Assembly: GCA_002344215.1 (NCBI GenBank)
Contig: DDSV01000030.1
Location: 184-64,183 of the forward strand
DNA: 64,000 nucleotides
From: Akkermansiaceae bacterium UBA2381
GTDB lineage: Bacteria > Verrucomicrobiota > Verrucomicrobiia > Verrucomicrobiales > DEV007
Direction of reading: 5' to 3'
A program made the position numbers and the translations under genes. Below are positions 17,435-24,820 of this stretch, piece after piece (the stretch's first letter is position 1; each line of letters begins with the position of its first letter). The notes below the pieces were generated by a model, which worked only from the letters and a program-made list of their open reading frames with translations, searched no databases and was not told the origin of the DNA.

Positions 17435-19045
17435 TCAGTTCTCGATTCTGACATCGGGTCGAGCCGCTTGGAACGCGGCGAGCGCGGCTGCCGAAGGAGG
17501 TGAGTCGCCTATGTTTAAGGCCTCAAGCTTCTTGAGCTGAGCGAGAATCGGAAAGGCGATGTCTGGCAGAGGTTGGGATCCATCCTGCGAAAAAAAGACC
17601 AGATCCCGGAGTTCGAGCAGTCCCGGCCAGGCCGCATCCTCGATCACACCGTAGTTGGCAAGCACCTTGAGCTTTTTAAAGTGCGCCAAGGCGGCAAGGT
17701 CCTCTGGGGTCGGGACCGCGTAGGAAATCTGGAATCTGGTGACGTTGGGAAATGCGGGTGCGACCTGCGGTGCGATGCCCTTCAGAACTTGCCCAGAGAG
17801 GCTGTTGCACGACAAGCCGGTCACACGCGACATTGGCGCCGACGCCAGTCCTGCAGGGGTGATATTGGTGCCGGACACAACAAGCTCTTCCAGGGATGGC
17901 AAATTGCGCAATGCTGGCAAGGAGGCGTCGGTGATCCTCTCATGCCCGCTGATCGTCAGAAGGCGTAGCTTTCGAAAACCAGAGAACCCTGTGATCGTTG
18001 CGTCGCTGATACTGCATTTCCACAGTTTCAGCTCTTCGATTGGAGGATTCGGCCATTCCGCCAAAGTGGAACCAGTGAATCCCTCGATCTCGCTAATTTC
18101 CAGCAGTTTCAGTTTTCGCAAGCCGATGAGGTGCGGAACGATGGCGTCGGTGACTCCGCTGGTCTTTCGCAGGGCGAGCTCGTCGAGAAAGTCAAGCGTG
18201 GCAACGAAAGCAAAATCGTTGTCCTTCAGATCCGGAAAGCTTCCAAGGGAGAGAGCGCGAAGCTTCTCCAATCCTCCCAGATTCTGCATGAGGGTCGCAC
18301 CATCGAGCGGAGTGGCACCCGTGTAATACCGACCGTCAATCGAAATGGCTGAAAGAGCAAAGTTGCCTGTGGGCAGGTCAGCGGGAACCGTTACTTTTTT
18401 ACTGTCGATCCAGATCCGATGCTCGCTCCAGTTCGCCATGATCCATTCCGCCGCCTTGCGATCATCACCTTTGATTCGCGGAGACGGAACTGCCGCTGGC
18501 ATGTTCTCCGCGGGTGCGGGCGCTTCCGTGATGGGGGAGTTCACAACCACTAGACCAGCGGCGAGACTCTCGCGGTAAGTTTTCACCTCCAATGCATCTG
18601 GAATTCGGCCGACCTTCGTGAGGGAGGACTCGAGTTCCTTGAGCTTTTCAGTGTAGGCCGGCAGCAGTTTTGTCGTGCTCGCCTCAAGCTCCGCCGCAAG
18701 TCGGGTGGTCTGCCCGTGGTAGATGATGCGGAGTTTTTTCAACGACTCGGGGGCACCGTCCTCTTCCTCCGGGATGGGGAGCCTGTCGGCGAGGCGTTTT
18801 TGCTCCTGGGTCAGGGCTAGGACCTCGTCAAGCTGACCCGCCTGCTGGGCCGTTTTCGCGGCGGCAGCGAGGGCCGACCCATATTTCGTTTCAAGAGCGA
18901 CTTTCCCCTCTTCATACGGAGCGGTGACAGCTCGGGCGTAATGTTCCTGCAACGGCGCCAGCTCGGGCGGGGCGGATTGAAGGACTGTTGTGAAAGCCCA
19001 CGCGAGCAGAAGCGCGAAGACTGTGGAAACGCGGTTTTGGCGCAT
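17435..19045 (-). CDS. Secreted leucine-rich-repeat protein (paralog 1)
   Basis: 536 residues with signal peptide FALLLAWAFTTVLQSA. Domain order is the same as in the next gene: helical N-terminal region (about 25-190, including TKYGSALAAAAKTAQQAGQL and VKTYRESLAAG), a short linker, then LRR units to the C-terminus (LRLLTISGHERITDASLPAL and similar). It ends with PDVRIEN, comparable to TDVKIQD in the paralog. It is the first gene of a two-gene minus-strand operon that arose by tandem duplication. The repeats are more diverged than in paralog 2. Confidence 0.8.
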   Translation of the reverse strand: MRQNRVSTVFALLLAWAFTTVLQSAPPELAPLQEHYARAVTAPYEEGKVALETKYGSALAAAAKTAQQAGQLDEVLALTQEQKRLADRLPIPEEEDGAPESLKKLRIIYHGQTTRLAAELEASTTKLLPAYTEKLKELESSLTKVGRIPDALEVKTYRESLAAGLVVVNSPITEAPAPAENMPAAVPSPRIKGDDRKAAEWIMANWSEHRIWIDSKKVTVPADLPTGNFALSAISIDGRYYTGATPLDGATLMQNLGGLEKLRALSLGSFPDLKDNDFAFVATLDFLDELALRKTSGVTDAIVPHLIGLRKLKLLEISEIEGFTGSTLAEWPNPPIEELKLWKCSISDATITGFSGFRKLRLLTISGHERITDASLPALRNLPSLEELVVSGTNITPAGLASAPMSRVTGLSCNSLSGQVLKGIAPQVAPAFPNVTRFQISYAVPTPEDLAALAHFKKLKVLANYGVIEDAAWPGLLELRDLVFFSQDGSQPLPDIAFPILAQLKKLEALNIGDSPPSAAALAAFQAARPDVRIEN

Positions 19046-19671
19046 AATTTGGAAAGGCGGTCAAGATCTTGTAGCGTTTTCGCCGTCAAATGCTGCAAAA
19101 ATTTGATGTCTTGGCGTGATTTCGTAACGAGGCGCTCTCAACTCAGGTGCCTATGTTCCATCCCGGAACCTTCGAACTTAGGAATGACACCTTCCTACTC
19201 AACACAAGTCGGGCTGGCCAGCTTAGCAGGGTGACTCGGCAACAGTGGGCCTCCTGTACCCGAAGTGACCGAGCAGGAGGCGAAGACCTCTCTCGTCTGG
19301 TTACCAGTCGGGACACGGATCGATCCACCACCTCCACCGGGTAATCCAGTGGCTCTTGCTTTCCTCGACCGACTACTTAGTCAGGAAGGTGCTGAATAAA
19401 CATAATAACAGTAACCGCAATATCAGAAAACTTTGCTGTCATACAATTTCGATGACCAGAGGAGTCAGAACACTAACATTTCCAACGAGATGCATAAAAA
19501 AGAGTGGGTCCGTCCCGTGCGCTACACCGGCGTCGATCGCGCGCCACTTTTTTATGCGTCCTTGAAGGCAATGGCTACGGGCCGTCATTCGCCTCACCTC
19601 GGTGGATAGCCCGGGATGCCGGTCCACGTTGGGCGGAAGGAATGAGGCATGTGACCGAATAAATGCAGTAT
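19046..19671. other. Intergenic region with inverted repeats before the orphan hipB-like gene
   Basis: 626 bases without a supported gene. Two structures stand out: GCCTCCTG (19249-19256) / CAGGAGGC (19274-19281), and a long-range inverted repeat GCATAAAAAAGAGTGG (19492-19507) / CCACTTTTTTATGC (19544-19557). The second shares the TTTTATGC half-site with the palindromes just before the hipB-like gene, so it may be an auxiliary operator or an old duplicated regulatory region. Confidence 0.45.
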
Positions 19672-19691
19672 TTTTATGTGATCGCATAAAA
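19672..19691. promoter_or_regulatory. Operator-like palindrome 1 of the orphan HipB-like gene
   Basis: TTTTATGTGATCGCATAAAA is a 20-base palindrome with a single mismatched pair, 42 bases before the chosen start codon. Together with the related site at 19703 it fits the autoregulatory operator arrangement known for HipB-type antitoxins, although the motif differs from that of E. coli HipB. Confidence 0.6.
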
Positions 19692-19702
19692 TTACATTTT
19701 AC

Positions 19703-19714
19703 ATGCGATCGCAT
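19703..19714. promoter_or_regulatory. Operator-like palindrome 2 of the orphan HipB-like gene
   Basis: ATGCGATCGCAT is a perfect 12-base palindrome, followed by AAAA as in site 1. Centre-to-centre spacing to site 1 is about 27 bases (about 2.6 helical turns). The ATG inside it is in frame with the gene but is more likely part of the operator than the start. Confidence 0.6.
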
Positions 19715-19732
19715 AAAAGTAAGTTTGATCCC

Positions 19733-20041
19733 ATGAAGGTTCAGTCACCACAGGATCTCGGGATCCTGATCCGCGAGGAGCGAAAGAAGCAAGGCTGGAC
19801 TCAGGCGGAGTTGGCCGACCGCGTCGGTGTGAGGCCTCTCTGGATCTCCGCGTTCGAGAGGGGAAAGACGACGGCCCAGATCGGCTTGGTCTTCCGGACG
19901 ATCAAGGCCCTCAGCATGAACATTTCTGTCGACAAAGCAGAGCGGCCGGGCGGAACTGGCACCGTGATCGACCTCGATGCCCTGATCCAAACGATGCAGC
20001 GGGTGCCTCCCCAAAGCTCCAGCAGGCGGGAAGATCCGTGA
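19733..20041 (+). CDS. Orphan HipB/Y4mF-type XRE-family antitoxin
   Basis: 102 residues. The Cro/C1-type HTH occupies about residues 8-60 (LGILIREERKKQGWTQAELA, then RVGVRPLWISAFERGK) and continues into the ALSMNISVD tail typical of HipB-like antitoxins. The ATG at 19733 was preferred over the in-frame ATG at 19703, which lies inside a palindromic operator. Normally a hipA gene would follow directly. Here a 403-base stretch without a recognisable hipA intervenes before another antitoxin-toxin pair, so this gene seems to have lost its toxin. It may still repress its own promoter or cross-talk with the downstream pair. Confidence 0.78.
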   Translation: MKVQSPQDLGILIREERKKQGWTQAELADRVGVRPLWISAFERGKTTAQIGLVFRTIKALSMNISVDKAERPGGTGTVIDLDALIQTMQRVPPQSSSRREDP

Positions 20042-20401
20042 GGGGAGGGGTGGTAGGCGCAGAGCCCCTCGGGACCGGCTCGCGGAAAGTTTTGCTACCG
20101 TGGCACCAGCCACGCTCAAAGGGAGCGGTGAAGGCGGACGATTGGCTGCCGGATGGGCCGCAGCTGAAGAAGGACCTGCCGGTGCTTCAGGAAGGGGAGC
20201 GGTGAGAGGTTGCCACCAAGGGACGGGCGACCTGCTGAAGTCTCCGAAATTCGCGGAAATTCCATTGGATGATGGTCGGGGAGGAGTTTCGGGGCGCAGT
20301 TTCCGGTGGAACAACCGGGTCGCTCGTTCTAGGGGCATGGAACACAAGGACTCCAACCTCACTTTTTGAGGCATTTTCCAGGCTTTTGTGTTCTGGAATA
20401 G
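20042..20401. other. Gap between the two antitoxin genes
   Basis: 360 bases with no supported gene. If the orphan antitoxin once had a hipA partner, it should have stood here. I could not recognise HipA motifs in any frame. Confidence 0.4.
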
Positions 20402-20444
20402 AAAATAAAATTGCAATTAACAAATTTAAAAGCAACTTTATTTT
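20402..20444. promoter_or_regulatory. Inverted-repeat operator abutting the hipBA start
   Basis: AAAATAAAATTGC (20402-20414) and GCAACTTTATTTT (20432-20444) are 13-base arms with one mismatch and a 17-base AT-rich centre. The right arm ends exactly at the ATG of the antitoxin gene. No Shine-Dalgarno is visible, so binding here would block both promoter and start-codon access. The motif differs from the GATCGC palindromes of the upstream antitoxin. Confidence 0.6.
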
Positions 20445-20780
20445 ATGCCAAGGGCCTCCATTCACACAAGCCCCGCTACCAAAGCGGCGCTCGCGCATTT
20501 TGCCGCGTTGCTTCGTGTCCGGAGGAAGGAGCGAAACCTGAAGCTGGACGAGTTGGCCACTCGCCTTGGTGTTTCCATTCCCACCGTCCGGAAGATGCTC
20601 GAGGGTTCTCCCGGTGTAGCGGCGGGCACCTATTTTCAAGCGGCCTATCTTCTCGGAGTGCCTCTCTTCGATCCGGATTCAGATCGTCTTGCGGCGACTG
20701 CCTCTAGGACCGCTGAAATCGACACGCTGCTGCCTCAGCGAGTCCGAACCCGAAAGGTCGTGATCGATGATGATTTCTAA
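20445..20780 (+). CDS. hipB: XRE-family antitoxin of the HipBA pair
   Basis: 111 residues. A helix-turn-helix lies at about residues 25-60 (RKERNLKLDELATRLGVSIP, then TVRKMLEG). The acidic C-terminus ends RKVVIDDDF. It precedes the HipA-family kinase and overlaps it by 14 bases, the usual antitoxin-first order with translational coupling. It should bind the inverted repeat directly upstream and neutralise the toxin. It is clearly different from the orphan antitoxin at 19733, so it is not a recent duplication. Confidence 0.78.
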   Translation: MPRASIHTSPATKAALAHFAALLRVRRKERNLKLDELATRLGVSIPTVRKMLEGSPGVAAGTYFQAAYLLGVPLFDPDSDRLAATASRTAEIDTLLPQRVRTRKVVIDDDF

Positions 20781-22032
20781 GTGTTATGTCTGGATGTGGT
20801 TGCCGGGCGCGACGGAGCCGGTCGTTGCCGGTGAGTTGCAATTTGATGGCCAAGGGAGGCAGGCATTTGCCTACGGGCGCTCCTTTCTCGAGCGGACCAA
20901 CGCCGCCCCGATCTACGAGCCGGAACTGCCCTTGGGGCGGGGAGTTCACGAACCCATTAGCGGGTTGGATCTTTTTTCCTGCCTGCGTGACGCGGCGCCC
21001 GATGCATGGGGGAGGCGGGTCATCGCAAATCGAATGTTTGGAAAAGGCGAGGTCGAGATCGGACAAGATATCGACGAAAGAACTTATCTCCTTCAATCAG
21101 GATCGGACCGCACCGGGGCGCTCGACTTCCAGGAGTCTGCTTCTGACTACGTGTCACGTGACATGGATACTGCCACGCTTGTCGATCTCCACGAGGCGGC
21201 GGAACTCCTGGCCACGGACCATTCGATTCCAGCCGATCTTGAGGAGGCCCTCTACCATGGCACCGCCAACGGAGGGGCAAGGCCCAAGGCCGCGATCACA
21301 AGCGATACGTCCAAGTACATCGCGAAATTTTCAATCTCCACCGACACCTTCCAGATCATGAAGGCCGAGTATGTCGCCATGAGCCTCGCTGCCCGGATCG
21401 GTTTGGACGTTGCGACCGTGTCCCTTGAGAACGTGGTGGGGAAGGACGTGCTCTTGGTGGAACGCTTCGACCGTGGAAAGGGGGCGGGCGGTTGGTATCG
21501 ACGTTCCCTCGTGTCCGCACTTACCGTGCTAGGTCTGGACGAGCGTTGGGCTCGTGAAGCCTCATACCCGGATCTCGTCGACCAGATCCGGGTGAACGGG
21601 GTGGAGTTCCGTAAGGACGCGACCGAGTTGTTTTCGCGGCTGGTCTTCAACGTGTTGATGGGCAATACCGACGATCATGCCCGGAACCATTCTTTCTTCG
21701 TGGAGGGTGGGAAGATTCGGCTGACCCCGGCTTATGACATAACGCCGTTTCCGCGAGCGGGTGGGGAAGCCGGCCACGGGATGAAGGTCACACGCGTGAG
21801 CAATCTCTCGAGAATCAACCTTTGTTTGGAAACGGCGGCCGACTACGGTCTCTCCGAGGAGAAGGCCCGGGCCATCGTGGAACGGCAGATCAGCGGAATC
21901 ATGAGCAACTTCGACGAACTCTGCAAGGACGCCGGAATGACCACGGCCATGATTGAACGACTGCGCGGTCGGGCCGTCCTCAATCCGGACGTCTTTGCCG
22001 AGTGCGAGGAATTCAATCCAAAGGGTTGGTAG
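20767..22032 (+). CDS. hipA: HipA-family serine/threonine kinase toxin
   Basis: 421 residues, a usual length. The N-terminal subdomain is followed by the glycine loop GTANGGARPKA (residues about 165-175), the ATP-binding AKF, the catalytic segment GNTDDHARN (299-307, with the catalytic Asp) and the metal-binding PAYDITP (Asp324). All active-site elements look intact. Family knowledge: HipA toxins phosphorylate an aminoacyl-tRNA synthetase or a related target and cause growth arrest and persistence. Two adjacent ATGs (20767, 20770) overlap the antitoxin stop. The gene is followed by a non-coding tract with tandem repeats and an integrase relic, consistent with a mobile origin. Confidence 0.85.
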   Translation: MMISKCYVWMWLPGATEPVVAGELQFDGQGRQAFAYGRSFLERTNAAPIYEPELPLGRGVHEPISGLDLFSCLRDAAPDAWGRRVIANRMFGKGEVEIGQDIDERTYLLQSGSDRTGALDFQESASDYVSRDMDTATLVDLHEAAELLATDHSIPADLEEALYHGTANGGARPKAAITSDTSKYIAKFSISTDTFQIMKAEYVAMSLAARIGLDVATVSLENVVGKDVLLVERFDRGKGAGGWYRRSLVSALTVLGLDERWAREASYPDLVDQIRVNGVEFRKDATELFSRLVFNVLMGNTDDHARNHSFFVEGGKIRLTPAYDITPFPRAGGEAGHGMKVTRVSNLSRINLCLETAADYGLSEEKARAIVERQISGIMSNFDELCKDAGMTTAMIERLRGRAVLNPDVFAECEEFNPKGW

Positions 22033-22360
22033 ATGCGCCTGATCCTATGTGTGCGCCTGGAAGGTCGCTTTCGAGATCGACAATTCGGTCGATTCTGCTA
22101 CCCTCAAAGGACGATGAGTGACCTCCCAAAAGCTCCATCAAGCGGCAAAATCTGCGAGGGGAGGGGATTGAGAGGTGTGTATGAAACTGAGCATGAAAAG
22201 CTCCTGAAAGGAGAATCTAGCAGTTTGGGAGTAAGTGCTTGCAGTGAGTAAAAGTCTGCATAAAGTGCTGTAAATTAACAACTTATAAGGCCGATCCCAA
22301 CCGGAGGAGCTCTCTTTGTAATAGGTTCATCCAGAGTGAGTTAAGACCGAGAAAATGGGC
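22033..22360. other. Non-coding tract after hipA
   Basis: About 330 bases. A short plus-strand frame of 72 codons from 22033 has no features of a real protein. No terminator with a T-run was seen. Confidence 0.4.
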
Positions 22361-22410
22361 CAAGAATGGCCAAGAATGGCCAAGAATGGCCAAGAATGGC
22401 CAAGAATGGC
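22361..22410 (+). repeat. Five tandem copies of a 10-bp unit
   Basis: The unit CAAGAATGGC is repeated five times perfectly, with partial copies at both ends (22358-22360 and 22411-22414). The period of 10 bases is close to one DNA helical turn. It could be a slippage microsatellite or a protein-binding array. Confidence 0.9.
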
Positions 22411-22525
22411 CAAGTGTGCATGAAACTGTGCATGACTTGAGTCGCTCCGGCACCGCTCTCTCACTCCTTGGAGGCGCTCGTTTGGGCTCTCCCACCGGTT
22501 GGTTTTAGGCTGATTTCCACAGCCA

Positions 22526-22705
22526 ATGAAACCCAGATTCCGAGTCTTCAAACGGGGAAACAAATTCTACAAGCGTGATACGCCGACTAACGAACGCACC
22601 AGCTTGGGCACGTCCTGCCGCAAGGCGGCGCAGAAGCTGGTCGATGCGGAGAACCAGTCGCATGAGATGGTTACTCCTTTTCATTCGTATGCCAGAATTC
22701 AATGA
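22526..22705 (+). pseudogene. N-terminal relic of a tyrosine recombinase/integrase
   Basis: A 59-codon frame beginning MKPRFRVFKRGNKFYKRDTP and continuing TSLGTSCRKAAQKLV and AENQSHE. It resembles the arm-binding N-terminus of phage-type integrases seen in Verrucomicrobiota (basic start, TSLGT, then residue-to-Ala/Glu helices). It stops at a TGA before any catalytic domain, so it is a truncated leftover of a mobile element next to the hipBA island. Confidence 0.6.
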
Positions 22706-23913
22706 AAGGAGTAAAATTTAGAATTCTCTCGCAATTAGTTGTCAGTCTCATCGCCGGCAACCTCGCTGCTATAGATCGAGGTACCGGGGATCCAGTGATT
22801 CCTGCGTCAGCGAAGACACACTCTGATTTTGTCCCGGAAGGTTGGGAACCGAAAACCGTGATTGAAGGGGATCTCAACAGGGATCAGCGCGACGATGTGG
22901 CCCTGGTGATTTCAAGCGCTCCGAACCCTCCGAGCAATTTTGATTCGAATAGGAAAATACACGTTCTCGTTCTGGCATTGCGTCAGGATGATGGAACTTT
23001 GAAGCGTTCGGCCGTCAGCGATGGAGCAATCCTCGATGATTTTGACGGTGGTCTTCTGGGATATCCTTTTCAGGAACTCAGGATCGAGCGCGGTGCCGTT
23101 GTGATCGAGCACTACGGAGGCTCACGAAATCGATGGGAGGTCACGACGCGGTATCGTTACGAGAGCGGGCACTGGGTCCTGATCGGGCGAACGGATGTGG
23201 ACACCGACGTACACTATCCCAATTTTATCGCCCGAGTGGATCACAATATTTCTACCGGACTGGTGATTAGAAATTTCAAGGCGGGCGGACTTCGCGACGA
23301 AGATCTCACGTGGGCACAGACAGCTCTCACGAAACAGTCTGAAGTTCGCTACTGGCGGCTGCCGGCTCCGGCATTGGAAAAGGCTCCCGAGTTCGACGGG
23401 CCTCTGCCCTCGATTGACTGGGGGCCTCACTCCCTGGATTTGAACCGCAAGGAGCAGATCATCGAAAACCCGGAAGTGTGGAAAGGCCCGGCCGATCTGT
23501 CGGGAACATTGCGGGCGGTAGTGCCCCCGGAAGGCCTCTTTCTGGGTGCCGAAGTCACGGATGATCAGGTCACCGAAGAAGACAAAGTTCGCCTGACGAA
23601 TCAGAACGGGGATGAAATTCAGCCGGACGCCACGACTCGCACTGCTACGACGACAGGCTACGTGATAAGAGTTTCGTGGAGCAAAGCGCAGCTGCGCGCT
23701 GCATTGGGTGAGAACCGACCCTACTGGCTCGATCCTGAGATCACTGAAAGCGACGAGCCAACCGAGATGGAAGAACTGCCCGTGGTGATCGAAATTCACG
23801 ATGCAGACGCCGGACAGCCCGAGGTTGTGCTAACCACGAGGCCCATTGGCATACCGCATGCGGCGGCCATTTTGATTTCCTCTCCCACGGATTTGGTGTT
23901 GGAGGATCAATAG
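22702..23913 (+). CDS. Secreted protein with FG-GAP-like calcium motif, function unknown
   Basis: 403 residues. A signal-peptide-like N-terminus (LVVSLIAGNLAA) is followed by the calcium-loop type sequence GDLNRDQRDDVALVI (about residues 53-67), as in FG-GAP/VCBS proteins, in a domain that runs to about residue 180. The C-terminal part (about 255-395, starting PEVWKGPADLSGTLRAVV) resembles the lead-in of CBM9/DOMON-type carbohydrate-binding domains and is rich in acidic residues. The start overlaps the TGA of the integrase relic, and an AAGGAG lies just inside the gene rather than before it, so the start is uncertain. It converges on the next gene. Confidence 0.65.
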   Translation: MKGVKFRILSQLVVSLIAGNLAAIDRGTGDPVIPASAKTHSDFVPEGWEPKTVIEGDLNRDQRDDVALVISSAPNPPSNFDSNRKIHVLVLALRQDDGTLKRSAVSDGAILDDFDGGLLGYPFQELRIERGAVVIEHYGGSRNRWEVTTRYRYESGHWVLIGRTDVDTDVHYPNFIARVDHNISTGLVIRNFKAGGLRDEDLTWAQTALTKQSEVRYWRLPAPALEKAPEFDGPLPSIDWGPHSLDLNRKEQIIENPEVWKGPADLSGTLRAVVPPEGLFLGAEVTDDQVTEEDKVRLTNQNGDEIQPDATTRTATTTGYVIRVSWSKAQLRAALGENRPYWLDPEITESDEPTEMEELPVVIEIHDADAGQPEVVLTTRPIGIPHAAAILISSPTDLVLEDQ

Positions 23914-23990
23914 GGTCCTTGTCCGATGACAAACTTTTCGCCTCCCAGCCATCCAACGTCGAAGGGGAGAAGCTCACCTTGTCGTTTGGT

Positions 23991-24485
23991 TCACCGTTTC
24001 CCTTCGCGCAAGATTCCACTCGCGATTTCAAACACGAAGTCTCTGGGCTTTCCGTCGGATGAAATGACGAAATAGACTTTCCCTCCTTCGATCCGGCTTG
24101 CCTTCTTGTATATGTGATCGCCGGTCAGCGCGTCAGCCGGAGCCTCAGGCAGTTCAACACTCTCTGATCCCTTCGTTTCATCAAGGCGGTAAACGAAGAG
24201 ATTGGTTCCAAGGGAGGATGTTCCGCAGGAGAATGCAACAAGGGAGCTGTCTTCGGAAAAAACGGCGGCGTAGGGAGATCCCAAACCATCCCCGGGCAGA
24301 GTGAAAACGACACGATTTGACCCGTTCTCACGTATGTCAAAAGAGTAAGGGCTGCTTTCACTTAGCTTGGCGGTGTATTTCTCGCTTTTGCCGATGATGC
24401 TCTCATCTTCGGCCCTGGCGGCTAGTTGAGAAAGGAGGATAGCTGCGATGTAAAACGTGGTGAGGAGAGTTCGCTTGGGTGTCAT
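23991..24485 (-). CDS. Small secreted protein of unknown function
   Basis: 164 residues from the ATG at 24485, which starts a good signal peptide (TPKRTLLTTFYIAAILLSQL ending ARA). The frame is open further upstream, but that extension lacks such character. The mature part is beta-rich (SPYSFDIRENGSNRVVFTLP; SLVAFSCGTSSLGTNLFVYRL), like a WD/TolB-type blade pair or a lipocalin-like sheet. No family recognised. It is convergent with the preceding secreted protein. Confidence 0.55.
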   Translation of the reverse strand: MTPKRTLLTTFYIAAILLSQLAARAEDESIIGKSEKYTAKLSESSPYSFDIRENGSNRVVFTLPGDGLGSPYAAVFSEDSSLVAFSCGTSSLGTNLFVYRLDETKGSESVELPEAPADALTGDHIYKKASRIEGGKVYFVISSDGKPRDFVFEIASGILREGKR

Positions 24486-24820
24486 TTTTCGGAATCTTTG
24501 AATCATCAGGAAACGATTAACAGGAAAGCTCCTCATCGTGCAATCGTTTTCAGGATCTGCCCGCTTGGGTTTCGTCTCTCCTTCGGCAGCCAATTGCCTT
24601 CGCTCCGCTCCGGCTAACTCCGGCTCCAAATGGCCGGTTCTTCCCGCTGCAGGACTCGGGTTCCGAGGGGATGGAAGGGTGCTATCAAGGACCATCGCGG
24701 AGGATTATGGGTGGACTCCGGGCATGGCATGTGAATCGCTTGCCTGTCCGGTAAAACTTTAGTAGTGATCCTCAATACCACGGGTTGCGGAATCACAGAT
24801 CAGTTTGAGTTTAAAACATC

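Noticed and set aside
22033..22251. 72-codon frame after hipA
   Set aside because: No homology pattern, no ribosome site, and it runs into non-coding repeat DNA.
22361..22410. Tandem 10-bp repeat considered as a CRISPR array
   Set aside because: There are no spacers, the unit is far too short and no cas genes are present.
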